Positions 31,140 to 42,669 of a DNA stretch of 64,000 nucleotides are shown here, piece after piece. The stretch comes from Sphaerulina vaccinii (lineage: Eukaryota; Ascomycota; Dothideomycetes; Mycosphaerellales; Mycosphaerellaceae). Positions within the stretch are counted from its first letter, which is position 1, and each line of letters starts with the position of its first letter. The stretch lies in NCBI GenBank assembly GCA_022570795.1, contig JAKUDP010000006.1, positions 1,364,001 through 1,428,000 on the forward strand, in the 5' to 3' direction. Under the pieces are notes generated by a model, which was not told where the DNA came from, ran no database searches, and saw only the letters and a list, made by a program, of their open reading frames with translations. The translations under genes were made by a program, and so were the position numbers.

Positions 31140-32246
31140 ATGATCTACAAGCCTACGCAGAGAGTCTGGTACCTCGCCGTAGCAACCTGCATATTTATCG
31201 GAGCGGTATACTTCTGGACCGAGGGCGACTTTACTTCCATTTCGCGGAATCACATATGCTCTATATCTTCTGCAAAGTCATTTCCTGGAGCCGGTAATGC
31301 TACTCTTGGCTTTGGAGCAATCTACGTGCTCACAGAAGACACCACAACCTGGCGGGTGAAAGGCTTACAACAAGCAGCGAAGCTTGTGGGACTGAAGCTA
31401 CAAATACCTGTACAGAAACGACCTTCCGATGAAGAGGTACGAGCACATATTGGAGGCGAGCCACCGGAAGGCTATGGCCATGCTCGTGCCCTCTTGAACC
31501 ACTTGACACTACTGGAAGCGGTCGCTGCATCTCCTTACGAAACAGCTCTAATCATGGAAGATGACGTGGACTTTGGACTCAACATTCGAGACCAGATGGA
31601 GCTGCTATCGAAGGTCTTCTGGGAGCATGCGAAAGTACCCGAAGAAGCCCGCCTCCCGGGCGATGGAGCTTTGCACCCATATCGTGACAATACCGAATGG
31701 GATGTCCTCTGGCCAGGCCATTTCGGAATGTCTTTCGTAGACGGTTCCGAGGTCGTTAAACATAGAGTTCCGTATGCGATGCCTTGGAACCGACTAAAGA
31801 CACAGTTCAATAACTACTACGAGCAAATGGCCTCAATGTCGAGACCGGAATCTGCGGAACCTCAGCAACTCGTCTTTAAAGTCGCACCTTTGGCTACATT
31901 CGCGTACGCCGTCACTCGTTCCCATGCCGCGAAGCTCGCCCAAAAGTTGAAGAAGGATAAGGCCCACAAATTTGACAATGCTGTGCATATCGACTGTGTT
32001 GGCGGCTTTCATCGCTGTGTCGCACCTGTGCCCCAGTTGTTCCATCATCATCAAGTCGTGGGCGAGAAGGCTTCCTCAAGCGAAAGACTCCAGGAAGAAG
32101 TCGTGCAGGATATGGCCTGGTATCGGACGAAGCACAGGTATACGTATGATATCGAATGGAGTGCGCGATGTAATGCTGCAAAACTTGGAGACAAGGTTGG
32201 AGATAAGTGGCAGTGTTTGCCTGAGAAGGATGATCCTATGATGTGA
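31140..32246 (+). CDS. glycosyltransferase family 25-like type II membrane protein
   Basis: A single exon of 368 residues. A short cytosolic N-terminus is followed by one transmembrane anchor (VWYLAVATCIFIGAVYFW, about residues 9-26), so the catalytic part should face the Golgi lumen. The domain begins with FGAIYVLTEDTTTWRVKGLQQAA. It carries the GT25 pattern GHARALLNHLTLLEAV followed by TALIMEDDVDF, whose acidic cluster is expected to bind metal and sugar nucleotide. Later blocks include DVLWPGHFGMSF and YAVTRSHAAKL. GT25 enzymes transfer galactose or related sugars; the substrate here is unknown. Fungal homologues are common but uncharacterised. It converges with the DUF3431 gene. Confidence 0.85.
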   Translation: MIYKPTQRVWYLAVATCIFIGAVYFWTEGDFTSISRNHICSISSAKSFPGAGNATLGFGAIYVLTEDTTTWRVKGLQQAAKLVGLKLQIPVQKRPSDEEVRAHIGGEPPEGYGHARALLNHLTLLEAVAASPYETALIMEDDVDFGLNIRDQMELLSKVFWEHAKVPEEARLPGDGALHPYRDNTEWDVLWPGHFGMSFVDGSEVVKHRVPYAMPWNRLKTQFNNYYEQMASMSRPESAEPQQLVFKVAPLATFAYAVTRSHAAKLAQKLKKDKAHKFDNAVHIDCVGGFHRCVAPVPQLFHHHQVVGEKASSSERLQEEVVQDMAWYRTKHRYTYDIEWSARCNAAKLGDKVGDKWQCLPEKDDPMM

Positions 32247-32416
32247 TGAAAACTTCTGAGCAGTTTTCATGGCATGCGTTGCATAACTGTTCTTATGGTC
32301 AAGGAACCAAGCCTCCATAGACGTCTTGGTAGCATTGCATAAGCTCTGGACAACTGCGAAGAGTCAGTTACAACCACCTGGAAACACCACCTGGAAACAC
32401 GAAATGAGGATACATA

Positions 32417-33277
32417 CTAAACCGGATCTCTCCCGAAGATGATATGCCAGAGATACTCAAATATCCTACCACTGATATCATCCGGCAGATCAGTACTCAT
32501 CAACCACTCATGATACCTCTCATAATCCGACAAAGGCCGCTTCCAGATCTGCTCCTTCGAAACCGCGAACTGCGCACAACAAGGCGTAGCAACGACCTGC
32601 GGCGTCTCGATACCCTCAAACAGAATTTTCCACATATCGGCAAACGCATGCTCCGTACATCGACCATCTTCATCCCTCTTACACGGCTGACGAAAAGGCT
32701 GCAATTCATCAGGACAGCCTGGCTCCCAAAGACACCGCAAATTGGCATATCCATGTTCTTGGACGAAGGCGATGTTGAGACTCTGAAGCATTTTCACTGC
32801 ATCGTGGTCGGTGGCATCTGTATGCCAAGCTTCTGGATACCCTTGTCGATGGGAGTGCAGGAAAGCTATTGTTGAAGGCAGGTCGTGATAGTGCTGGATG
32901 ATATATGTGGCGTTGTTCCAGTTGGGTAGGAATTCTGAGACCCAGTCGGTGTTTTCTTCTTGGAGTTTACCCATGACAACGATCTTGTCAGTTGGGATGG
33001 GAGAGGGTAGGGTGTCTATCGTCACCGACTCCAGTGTGTTCGGACTTGTAGTTGCAACGGAGTCTGCTGCATAGTCGCTTGGGAGTATCGATGTCGTCTC
33101 GAGAGGCTCATCAGTACTTGGCGCTTCCAGACTTTCATCTTCAACTTTGATAGCCTCAGTTGGAGTTGACAGGTTCCACGAGAACTTTGTGTAACGCGCA
33201 GGGTTGATAAGGAAGATGCAATACAATAGGAGAACACTAATGGTCACTGCACAAATCGTCAGCGCTCGTCCTCGCAT
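32417..33277 (-). CDS. DUF3431 family membrane protein
   Basis: A single exon of 286 residues starts at ATG 33277 because an in-frame stop lies shortly upstream. A transmembrane anchor (ALTICAVTISVLLLYCIFLI) sits at residues 4-23. A Ser/Thr/Glu-rich linker follows. The conserved domain then starts with IVVMGKLQEENTDWVSEFLPNW (about 98-119) and continues with YIIQHYHDLPSTIAFLHSHRQGYPEAWHTD, TPCCAQFAVSKEQIWKRP and a C-terminal YLWHIIFG. This order is diagnostic of DUF3431, a fungal family that looks like a Golgi or secreted glycan-related protein. Its biochemical function is not known. It sits beside a GT25 gene, which fits a glycosylation setting. Confidence 0.88.
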   Translation of the reverse strand: MRGRALTICAVTISVLLLYCIFLINPARYTKFSWNLSTPTEAIKVEDESLEAPSTDEPLETTSILPSDYAADSVATTSPNTLESVTIDTLPSPIPTDKIVVMGKLQEENTDWVSEFLPNWNNATYIIQHYHDLPSTIAFLHSHRQGYPEAWHTDATDHDAVKMLQSLNIAFVQEHGYANLRCLWEPGCPDELQPFRQPCKRDEDGRCTEHAFADMWKILFEGIETPQVVATPCCAQFAVSKEQIWKRPLSDYERYHEWLMSTDLPDDISGRIFEYLWHIIFGRDPV

Positions 33278-33624
33278 CTCTGACACAAGGTCATCAGGCG
33301 ATTTGCGGGTCTGTGAATATGGTTACACGACGAGCCCGGTCGAATTGTGATGAACAACATATCTTCTCGTGTATGGGTGACGCGGCCATTGTAGTAAGGC
33401 TGAACTAATATCGTGAGATGGGCGACTCACTACGTAAGAGGCGGCGGATCTTCTGGTGCCTCCGCATTCGGGTCGTATGGCTCGATACCCAGCCCATCCT
33501 CACTGCTGCTGCGGTGTACGTTATAACATGTATGCTTCAATGGTTCACCCAAGTCATTCGTTTGGGCAGACATAGCGCATAGCGCGTCGCGACAAGATGC
33601 TGCTCAATCATGCCTGTCCATTCC
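33278..33624. promoter_or_regulatory. upstream region of the DUF3431 gene
   Basis: 347 bp lies between the 3' end of the beta-propeller gene and the DUF3431 start. No coding region is seen. Confidence 0.35.
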
Positions 33625-35686
33625 TCACAACCCTAGTCTCCTCCTTACATTTTGAACCACAGCCGTCTCATTCAAAGGGTTCTTCGCCAGCACCTCATTC
33701 GGCACATACAATGGCATACTGTCCTCCCACATGGAGTCTGTCAACATCGACTTGTTGCTTCCATCCGCATCCATGATCATGATCTGGCCGTAGGGTTGAA
33801 ATGTCTGATCGTAAGTTGCACATTCCGCGCGAAAGCCATACATTCCACTACTCCACATGATCCTTCCATCAGCTGTCCATACAGCATGCGCATCGTTGGC
33901 TCCAGAGCTTGTCAGAACCTTGAGATCTGTACCATCAGGCTTGATGGTCAGGATATCGTAGTTTGTTTCATTGACTCTGCGGGTGAAGAGGATCTTGGAA
34001 CCATCTGGACTGTAGTGAGGCAGGTTATCAGTCAGACTTCCGTTGGTCAAGATACGCGTCTGATTTGTCTCGAGATTCAAGATGCGTAATTGATGGAGGC
34101 CCGCTTGGCTTTGCCAGACTCTGTAGACGGTCTCTTTACCATCGTGGGAGAACGATGGGTAGCCGGAGTTGATTGAGCCATCTGTGAGTTGCTCGTAGTA
34201 AGAACCATCTGCCTTGGCCCGGTAAATCCAAGCAGTGTAGTCAGCGCGATCTTGGAACCAGGAACCGAGGCCGAAGGTGAGCCAGGAGCCGTCAGGGCTC
34301 CAATCGGGTTGGAAAGCGCCTGCTAAGCCTTGGGCCACGAGAGAGGCCTCGATCTCCGCGCTACTGTTGGCGCTGAAGACCGTGTCTTCGCTGGTGCCAT
34401 CGGGATCCATCTTGACTATGTCGGAACCAGCGTACCCAGTCTGTTTCTGTGTAATGGCAAGAACACCTTGGTTGCTGAGTGTTGGAAAGACATCGGTGAA
34501 GCGGTACTCCCAGTCGCTATCCCAGGAATAGAGCTGTTTCTCCATGTCGCGGACGGTCCAGTCATTGATCTCGTATACGACGTACTTGCCGTCAGCAGAC
34601 CATGAAGGTGATCGCATTGTGCTGTTGATGTACGCTAGACCAGTGGCATTGGCAGTGTAATGCACACCATTGACTGTAGTAGGACCCTTCACAAGATAGC
34701 CAATGGTGCTGCTATTGCCGATGTAAGACGGGGCTATCTTCAGTGTATCTGTGCTTGTCTCTTCCACACGATCGAGACCAGTAGCGAAGTCGACTGACAC
34801 GATCTGGTTGACAGTGATAGACAGGTCTTCTGGTCGATGCGCATTCCACGTGTACTCTCTGTCCATCTCGTAGTACACAATGCGCTTACCGTCTGCCGAC
34901 CAGCTGGGAGATCCGAGACAATACCCAGATTTAGTTACGACTTGATGAAAGTCTGAGCCGTTCGGCCTGATTGCGTAGATCGAAAGTTCTTGCGTATGTT
35001 CCCAGCCAGTTCCATTGCCATGCCCAGTCCATGCGGTATTTCTGTCCGAAGAGAAGGCTATCCATTGACCACATGGAGACCATGCTGGTTTGAAGTGGCC
35101 ATCTGGGCTCCAGGACCAGCCTGCTGTCTCAGCGGTGTTTGTGAGGTTGCGCTCGATACCAGTCGCCAGGTCCTTGACCCAGATGTTAGTGCGATAGCCG
35201 TTTGCCGTCGAAACATAGGCCAGTGTCTTGCCATCTGGAGATATGACACCGTCGTCTTCGACTGAAGGTGTGGTCACTAGTGGTTGTAGGTCGGATCCAT
35301 TGATGCGGACTCGGTATAGATCTGAATTGCCATCTCCATTGCGTTCAGACGTGAATGTCACCCTTTCGTCGTCAGCGTAGTATATCAAAAGTCAGATGCG
35401 CCACTGACCATTGCCCATCTGCAGAGAAATGCCCGTGATAGTCAAAGTCTGACGAGTTTCCAAGCAGTTTCCGCGCATTGCTTCCATCGGCATTCGCAAT
35501 GTACAATGTCGAGGTAGTCGGTCCAATCCTGTTCATGAGGAACACTCCCTTCTTGCCTTCTGCTGGTGCATCTCTGATCGCAAGCTGCTTATGTGGTGAA
35601 GGTGCATTCGCGCCATTTCGAGCATAAGGACAAAGGGCTTCACTGCTCACAGCAACGCCCAATACAGCCAAGAATGAAATTCGCAT
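33625..35686 (-). CDS. secreted TolB-like beta-propeller protein
   Basis: Exons 35686-35409 and 35362-33625 (46-nt intron) give 671 residues. A signal peptide (RISFLAVLGVAVSSEA) leads into a long series of WD40-like PD40 (TolB-type) repeats. The recurring units read like S.DGK.I.Y....D....LY....DGS....LT: examples are FSADGQW, VEDDGVISPDGKTLAYVS, WSPDGHFKPAWSPCGQWIAFSS, WSADGKRIVYYEMD, YSPDGSKILFTRR and TADGRIMWSS. At least ten are visible, enough for one or two propellers. Such secreted fungal proteins are thought to bind partners or carbohydrates; no catalytic site is seen. Splicing restores DGQWVTFTSERNG exactly. The fold is secure and the function unknown. Confidence 0.88.
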
Positions 35687-36967
35687 CTTGTCGTGCTTGT
35701 CCTGACATCCACGGCACCGACTAAGGGAAGAAAAGAGAAAAGGCGATACTTATCAATGCGGCGAGACACTCAACTTGGTGGCCGGCTCTCTAGCCAGATT
35801 CGTGGTGGTGTTACAGACTTTTCTCCTACAGGGTATAAGCATGCTATTCGTCTAAGCTTATGCCTATTGCCATTGACCAGGCTTCGATTCGATGTTTCAG
35901 AGATTAAGCTGATTGACATGTCTTGGCTGTATCCGCTTTGAAGCTCCTAGTCTCGTCCGAGACATAAATGATATACCTCCGAAGCTGTCGCTTCGCTCGG
36001 TTTCTTCACAAGTCGTTGGCACCTGCTGGTTCTGACCGAGATCTTCGTAATCCTCCGCTCGCCACCGACTGCACGAGAGCGTGCCTGCGCATGGATCTAC
36101 GACGCGTGCGTGTCTTCGTGCAGGATAATATGGGCTGGTACGACAAGCGGCATCTGCATTATGGCTCGGATGCAAGGGACTTGTGTCTCGCGGATCGAAG
36201 TATGGTCGCTGATAATGTGGCCCAACTGGCTATGCGAGATGAACTCGGACTTCAATAGTGCATGAGAAGGCGAACAGAGGAGGTTGACGCGCGAGCGAGG
36301 AAGACAGGTCTTCCCACACCCGAGTCATGGCCAAGGCAAAAAGTGGGGACGAGCTGTCAAGTGAATACAGTACACTCCCTTTACTGCTAGCGGTTCTTCT
36401 TGCTTGCCACACATATCTAGCAGCATCACTCTGCATTTCAGAATCAATACTGGACTGAAGAAACAATACTCACTAAACTTGAGCATACCGGTATGCGCTG
36501 GCACTCTGGAGTTGAAGCAGTCAACGGGCGTTCACAGCAGGACACGCTGCACTTGTCCGAAGGAAGGCATATACCTATTCTCCCACCATGACTACAAAGC
36601 CCGACTGTTTGGTATGTGAACGAGGAGCAGCCGCTACAGGATCATGAAGCAAGCCGAGCGATGTCTCTGAGTCGAGACATGGAGGCATATCCCTCTGATT
36701 TGTTCTGAAGAATCGAGCTCGCCCGGCAGACTCACCGGAAGATGTTTGGTGTCTTTGGTGTCTCTATCTGTGCATGGCACTGTGCAGGCATCACTGCATG
36801 TGTATGCTTCTTGCTCCTTCGCCTGTGTGTTCATCTTGGGGCTTAGGCGAAGGATCGGCACTGCATGCGGGCAGCTCAGGACCTTTGCATTGGCCGCCGA
36901 CAACGACAATCTCAAAACCGTGAAGCTACCGTGCTATCGTAGCCCATTCCACAACGCGTCTGCAAGT
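35687..36967. other. intergenic, divergent upstream regions
   Basis: 1.28 kb lies between the beta-propeller gene (minus) and the carboxylesterase gene (plus). Frames at 35968-36258 (plus) and 35897-36175 (minus) are antisense to each other and show no domain. I see nothing supportable. Confidence 0.35.
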
Positions 36968-38542
36968 ATGTTTTTTTTGTGGCTCACATCTCTAGCTATA
37001 CTCCGATGCTTCGCAAGCAACACCCAGCCTAGGCAAGATCCACGCTGCGAGCTCTCCATTAACACCACGAGCGGAGCGATAGAAGGCCATCCTGCACCGA
37101 ATCGATCCTCAGTCGTCGAGTACCTTGGCATCAAGTATGCACATGCTGCAAATGGCACGCTGCGTTTCGCGCCTCCCAAGCCGTATCGAAGCCATGAGGT
37201 ATTCAATGCCTCCCACTTTTCGGCGGACTGTCCTGCAAACATTGCACCTGTCATCAACTATCCATCTCTGACTTCGCAAGGTTCGCGCATTCTGCAGAAG
37301 TTCCTCTTCCAAAACAACAAACACACCCAATCTGAAGACTGCTTGACCCTCAACATCTGGACCAAGTCACCTCGCAAGCTGCAAAGGCCGAAAGCTGTTC
37401 TGATCTTCCATCATGGCGGACGCTTCCAGATTCCAGGCTCGAACAGTCCTTTCTACAACGGCCAGTATCTCGCGGCTGCAGAAGATGTGGTTGTCATAAC
37501 TTTCAACAAACGAGAGTCGATCCTTGGCTTTCCTGGCATTACGCCAAACCTCGGCTTGCTGGACTTCAGACTGGTTGTCGAGTGGGCGCGTGACAATATT
37601 GCAGAGTTCGGTGGAGATCCTGCGCGTATTACGATCTGGGGACAATCAGCTGGTGGTGTAGCTGTCGATTCCTACGCCTATGCATACCGAGAAGACCCGA
37701 TTGTCCATGGTCTGATACCAGACTCGGGAGTGGCCTTCAACTTGACTCCGACATATGCTGGTGAACAGGAGCAGTACTTCTTGAACGCCAGCAGTATAGC
37801 GGGCTGTCCGCAAACAGGGAAGGATACAGTTCTCGAGTGCATGCGTCAATTGCCATTTCAGACTATACTGAACGCCACGCGACAAGTCCGTGGAACCCAC
37901 CTATACCAAGGAGTGGTACTCCCAGTCTTCCGACCTACTGTCGACAATATCACTATTCTCGACGACTACGTCAACCATTCTCGCAATGGCAGCTTCGCTA
38001 AGATTCCAGTCCATCTCAGCGATGCAGACCATGAATCGGGCTTCTACCGGATCACATCATTTGCGCAAAACATCACCAAGTCAGATCGCGAATGGCAAGC
38101 CTGGGAAGCATACAATTTCTACTGCCCAACACAGTGGCAAGCTTACTGGCGCCGAAAGCACGGAGTACCGACTTGGACTTATCGCTACTTCGGCGACTGG
38201 GAGAACTTGCGATTGTACAACACGAGCGGCGCATACCATGGTACTGAGCTGGACATGATGTTCGGAACAGCAGAAGATGTTGCAGGTGGAGTGGCGAATA
38301 CTGCTGAGGAAGATAGGCTGATCAAGTACATGATGAAGGTGTATGCCACTTTCGCAAGAGATCCGAAAAACGGCTTAGAGAAGTTGGGATGGCCGCAGTA
38401 TGATCCCAAGGAAAGGACTCTAGTGCGGCTGGGCTACAAGAACTCAGCAACACCATCCTTCGTGAGCCCTCAGGACTATGCTGAATTCTGCCCTCCCATC
38501 GATGACCCCATGCCAAATTATGGCGAGCCTTCGTTTCGATAG
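36968..38542 (+). CDS. secreted type-B carboxylesterase/lipase
   Basis: A single exon of 524 residues. The ATG at 36968 opens a signal peptide (FFLWLTSLAILRCFAS); the frame is open further upstream but without a secretion signal. The alpha/beta-hydrolase core shows YLGIKYAHAANGTLRFAPP, EDCLTLNIWTKSP (the carboxylesterase-B second signature), a HHGG oxyanion-hole segment, and GGDPARITIWGQSAGGVAVD with the nucleophile Ser. An acidic triad candidate lies in DHESGFYR and the His in SGAYHGTELDMMFG. All three triad positions are therefore present. It hydrolyses esters outside the cell; the substrate is unknown. The start codon is followed directly by eight thymines. Confidence 0.92.
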   Translation: MFFLWLTSLAILRCFASNTQPRQDPRCELSINTTSGAIEGHPAPNRSSVVEYLGIKYAHAANGTLRFAPPKPYRSHEVFNASHFSADCPANIAPVINYPSLTSQGSRILQKFLFQNNKHTQSEDCLTLNIWTKSPRKLQRPKAVLIFHHGGRFQIPGSNSPFYNGQYLAAAEDVVVITFNKRESILGFPGITPNLGLLDFRLVVEWARDNIAEFGGDPARITIWGQSAGGVAVDSYAYAYREDPIVHGLIPDSGVAFNLTPTYAGEQEQYFLNASSIAGCPQTGKDTVLECMRQLPFQTILNATRQVRGTHLYQGVVLPVFRPTVDNITILDDYVNHSRNGSFAKIPVHLSDADHESGFYRITSFAQNITKSDREWQAWEAYNFYCPTQWQAYWRRKHGVPTWTYRYFGDWENLRLYNTSGAYHGTELDMMFGTAEDVAGGVANTAEEDRLIKYMMKVYATFARDPKNGLEKLGWPQYDPKERTLVRLGYKNSATPSFVSPQDYAEFCPPIDDPMPNYGEPSFR

Positions 38543-38873
38543 CATACGCGCAAAAGAGAGACGCTTCGGCATAGTTGCCTTTGATTGGCTTCGTACCTGA
38601 TCTACATGCATTGCACTGCCCTGCCCTGCACAGCTGAGCCAGGCCCACCTAGGTAGCATGCCTTCATCAGCGTTGGTCGTAGTAACTGGAGCTTAGCTTA
38701 TTCGGAATGCAAGCAGCAAGAAAAATGGGCGAAGTGCATACATATGTAGGCAGTTCGTCTATGAAGAGAGAGATGGCTCTCTCGACGGAATCTGAGCAGC
38801 AGCAGCCTGCTTATGAGCATTCCAATGGGGTATCTTGGTCTTGGTCTATGTCTTTCATGCTTACAGATTTGCA
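38543..38873. other. convergent 3' flanks
   Basis: This lies between the ends of the carboxylesterase and EMC2 genes. Nothing is seen beyond expected 3' untranslated sequence. Confidence 0.4.
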
Positions 38874-39942
38874 TCATCTCGCGATCTTCTGCACATCTTT
38901 GTCTAACAGCGCTCTTGCTGCTGCGATCTCAGCAGCGTTATACCCATCCCAGCCCTTCTCGCCAGATGTGCTTCTTCGCACGATCTCGGCAAGCTTTGCA
39001 GTTGCTAATTCGTTCAGCTTCCGCACATTCTCGATGCTCGGTGGAGCAAGATCGCCAGCGAGTGCATCCGAATTCGTCAATTGGCCCTTCTTCGTAGTCG
39101 CTAGCACCTCGAGTAATCGTGTGGTGCTCTGTTCACCACCAACAAGTCAGCATATCTTCACAGTCAACCACCAAAGTAAAGTCATGACTCACGATCTTCA
39201 ACCCATAATACCCCCTCAAATAGTCCTCGCACAACTCCACAGCTCTACAAAATCTCCTCATACTCTCACTCAACACTTTCAACTGCTCTCCACTTCCCGC
39301 TGCCAGTGAACTCGCACTCAAGAAGGTCACCTCCCCAATCCTCGCATGCAGATTCCACCCATTCGGCGCCAACAACAAAACTTCCTCCAAACAGAATTTC
39401 CCTTGCTCCCACATCCCCTGCTGAACATACAATTCCGCCAACTCACTCCAAGCCTCAGCGTCCGTAGGATTCGTATCCACTAAGTTCGTAAGTGCGGCAA
39501 TAGCTTCACTCGTCTTGCCCATACTCTTCAGTAGCGCAATTCTCCTCTTTCGTATAGGAAAACATCCTGGTTCTTCTTTCAGAATCTCTTCATAGTGTGA
39601 CATTACGTTGTCTAATTCTTCTGGAGTGTTGGCGGTTGCTTCTGCCCAGAGGCCTCGGAGGGCTGCTACGCGTTCGTTTGTGAGGCCGAAGCGGGTTGTG
39701 AGTTCTTCGAGACAGAGGTATGCGGCGTCGTTGTCGCCTGTGCGGAGGAGGGAGAGGAAGAGGTTTTCGTAGGTTGTCCATTTTTCTTGTGATTCGGAGT
39801 TGGAGAAGAGGGAGAGAGGGTAGGGGAGGGGTGGGAGCCAGGAGGTTTGTGATTTGAAGAACGATTGAGCGGCGGCGGACTGATGGAGAGAGACCTCGGG
39901 TGAGGAGTTGGTGGGGGGCTGCAGCAAGAGGGAGGCGGACAT
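38874..39942 (-). CDS. EMC2: ER membrane protein complex subunit 2
   Basis: Exons 39942-39193 and 39128-38874 (64-nt intron) give 334 residues. The protein is a soluble TPR scaffold of the EMC, which inserts tail-anchored and multipass proteins into the ER membrane. TPR-like helices are visible from about residue 60. They include RVAALRGLWAEA, the SHYEEILKEEPGCFPIRKRRIALLKSMGK block, LVDTNPTDAEAWSELAELYVQQGMWEQGKFCLEEVLLLAPN and FCRAVELCEDYLRGYYGLKI, which are hallmarks of EMC2/Oca3. The start at 39942 (MSASLLL) was preferred over an upstream in-frame ATG. It diverges from ATG5 with only 210 bp between start codons. Confidence 0.93.
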
Positions 39943-40152
39943 GGTTGCGAGTGTTGATGTTGTATAGATGGAAGTGTATGAAGCAAGCAAGCATGTGAAG
40001 CTGTTCTCAAGAAGCTCCGGAACACCGACACCTGATGAACATCAACAACACTTTCTTCTCGACATCATCATCCTTCACAAGTGTTGGAACTTCATCACCA
40101 TGTCCGCGAAGACTTTTCTACATCACTGGATACTGTCAAGCTATCCGTGAAG

Positions 40153-41182
40153 ATGCCCGCCTCTGCCAGCTCCATCGCCGCCTTGCAGACGAAGATATGG
40201 AGTGGCTCAATAGCTCTCGAGATCCGGCTAGCAGCATCAGATTGCAGGACCTACGATCAGTCTGAGCCTTACTTGGTCCAGTACCCTCGACTATCGTACT
40301 TGGGCTTCCTTCTTCCACGACTACACGCCTTCTTCGCGCCAAGTCTGATTACTCCCGAAGTCCCAGCTCACGATGCCTGGATATCCTTCGAAGGCGTGCC
40401 GATGAAGTGGCATTACCCGTTAGGACTTCTCTATGATCTGTTCTCGGGAGCTGAGCCTCTGGATTTAGATCCGCCAGGACTGCCCAATCCAGAAGAATCA
40501 TCGTCTATCTTACCAAGTAGTGGCGCTGGAGTGGCGACTATACCTTGGAAACTGGTAATCCACTATTCGGATTTCCCGGATGAGCAGCTGATCCAACTGG
40601 ATGAAGAAGGCAGGACAATGCGAGACACGTATGTGAATGCTGTCAAGGAAGCGGACTTTGTCAGAAACGGCACAGCGAGGACGGTGATGTCGCTTAGCAA
40701 AGATGATTCTGATAATCTATGGCGAGCTGTCCAGAGTCGTGAGTCTTCTCTTACAGATTGAGACATGACCATTACTGATTGTTGGTACAGACGACAAACC
40801 CCTCTTCAACTCGATCAACAACAAACTTCTCAATCCACCAGGACTGGAACTACGCCATGTTCCACTCAAGGTCTACCTGCCCACTTCCGCGAACAGTATT
40901 CGAGGAGAGACGGACACTATCGAAGAAGAAGCGACACCTGGTCATCTTCGAGTCGTGCAAGCCCTAGTGCCTATCTTACAGTCTTCGAAACAGCCACAGA
41001 CTCTGGGTACCGCGCTTAACTTCGTTCTGCCAACGATCTTTCCCAGTCGGAGGAATCCTATATACGCGAGACCGGTACTGCATGGAGCTTCAGTTCCTCT
41101 GGCTTCTCGACTGGACGAACTAGGAAAAGCAGCGGCCTATACAGATGGTTTCTTACATTTCGCTGTGGTTATGCATGGATGA
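40153..41182 (+). CDS. ATG5: autophagy protein 5
   Basis: Exons 40153-40738 and 40791-41182 (52-nt intron) give 325 residues, a normal length. Atg5 is conjugated to Atg12 and, with Atg16, promotes lipidation of Atg8 on the growing autophagosome. The N-terminal ubiquitin-like domain opens KIWSGSIALEIRLA and continues YPRLSYLGFLLPRL. WISFEGVPMKWHYPLGLLYDLF follows (about 80-101). The central helical region shows VKEADFVRNGTARTVMSLSKDDSDNLW. The second domain runs from LRHVPLKVYLP to the conserved YTDGFLHFAVVMHG end. The frame is restored exactly by the intron. The assignment is secure. Confidence 0.95.
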
Positions 41183-41383
41183 TAGGATGGGAGAAGATAC
41201 TGCAATGTCAAGAATTATCTTCATACTCTCGTCTAGACCTTTGTGGGATGTGAGTGATGTGATGTACAGCCTGCCCTCTTTCTGCAACGCATCCTTCTCT
41301 GAAACAGGCCACTCTTTCTTTCACTGGCCCAAGGCACACCAGGACCGCTTGGTCTCCTTTCAACCCTCAGAGATCAAGCCTAA

Positions 41384-42118
41384 TCAGAGTGACTTGTTCA
41401 AGTACTTCTCGAGAGCCAGAACATTACGTGCCCACGTATGATTCTCCTCAGACGGTCTCGTATCAAGCCAAGGAGAAATTGGCACACAAGAAATGGCGAC
41501 TTGGTGTGCAGAGAGCTTCTTCACTTCCTTACTTATACGGAGACCGGCCCAATCCTCCTCGTCGAAGCCTTGCACCAAGGCCGCATCCACGAGATTTCCC
41601 TTCTTGGTAGAGGCGAAAAAGACAGTCCAGACGCTGATCTTGAGCTTCTTCAGATGGAGGAACGGCATCAGTTGTCGGATTTCGAAAGCATTGTAGATGT
41701 GTGCAGAGCGCACGTAGCGCTGAATCGAAGGGATATTGAAGAGATCCGAGTTGCCTTGGCGCATTTTGCGGATGATGGTCTTCTTTGATAGGAAGACTTC
41801 GATGGCTATGGCGAAGAAGCTCTTAGAGACCTGTGCGACTGTCAGTAAGACTATTGGCTTCTTTAGGATGCAATTTGCACATACTAGGAACTGATTTACA
41901 GTGTGTACGAAGGGTGGTGGGCTACGAAGCCTCCTGCTGGTATTCGAGTGGTAACCGAGGAGGAATTCTTCTTTCGAGTACAGGTTGCTATCTTCGTTGC
42001 CGTAGGCATAGTCGCAGATCATAACTTGCAACTCAGCGGGAAGTGTCTCGAAGTAGCATGGGTCGCCTTTCTTGGATTTGGAGGCTGGATGGACAACAGT
42101 CTTGGATTTGGCAGGCAT
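41384..42118 (-). CDS. F-box-like protein
   Basis: The ATG at 42118 begins a 244-codon frame. A basic N-terminus is followed by CYFETLPAELQVMICDYAYG (about residues 20-40), a typical F-box start. A likely 69-nt in-frame intron (41899-41831: GTAAAT donor, CTGAC branch, CACAG acceptor) would join PPFVHT to VSKSFFAIAIEVFLSKKTI and shorten the protein to 221 residues. That joined form looks more like other Dothideomycete F-box-like proteins. The rest has short leucine-rich strands. It could recruit substrates to an SCF ligase; this is inference. Compared with the LPQEL proteins in this window it is a different subfamily. Confidence 0.7.
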   Translation of the reverse strand: MPAKSKTVVHPASKSKKGDPCYFETLPAELQVMICDYAYGNEDSNLYSKEEFLLGYHSNTSRRLRSPPPFVHTVNQFLVCANCILKKPIVLLTVAQVSKSFFAIAIEVFLSKKTIIRKMRQGNSDLFNIPSIQRYVRSAHIYNAFEIRQLMPFLHLKKLKISVWTVFFASTKKGNLVDAALVQGFDEEDWAGLRISKEVKKLSAHQVAISCVPISPWLDTRPSEENHTWARNVLALEKYLNKSL

Positions 42119-42669
42119 CTTGAAGATGATGTTTTGAGTATAGGCTGTTGTTGGGGTGTTCTCTGATGAGGTATTAATATTGTTGGTGGGTACAGTCAGG
42201 AGCTTTGCTGCTGTGGTCGTCGATTTTGCTGGGAGTGGTATGTTGATGAAGAAGTACAAGTGTCTTCCGAAAGGGCAAACAAGATATGGAATGCACAGCC
42301 CTGTCGCTTTTGTTTTCTTGCTACCAAAGCTATTGTCTGCAGCTATGACAATACATCTTTGTAGAAGTGGATATCTACCACAATAGAGAATAAAAGCGCT
42401 AAGAGTAAGAAAGTTGTGGGATATCGAACCTTATGCTCCAGATATGTGCCTGACCCAGCCACTTTCGATGCAGACAGAATCAGGCATCACATCTTCATAG
42501 AAAGGCGCAGAAGGGAAGACCAAGCTGTTCTAGCGTGCTCTGACAAAATGAAGAAATGATTTCCTATATCAGAGATTGGCAGCAAACATCAGAGATGATG
42601 AGTAGCATATTCTTGTACATCGAGTGTTATGTACTTACATGAGCATACACCTCAGACAATCTTGCTGCT
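42119..42669. other. intergenic, upstream of the F-box-like gene
   Basis: No coding region is recognised. It also contains the 3' flank of the next minus-strand gene. Confidence 0.4.

Noticed and set aside
36961..36980. Eight thymines right after the carboxylesterase ATG as a phase-variable switch
   Set aside because: Short homopolymers are common, and there is no evidence of length variation; kept only as a remark in the gene entry.
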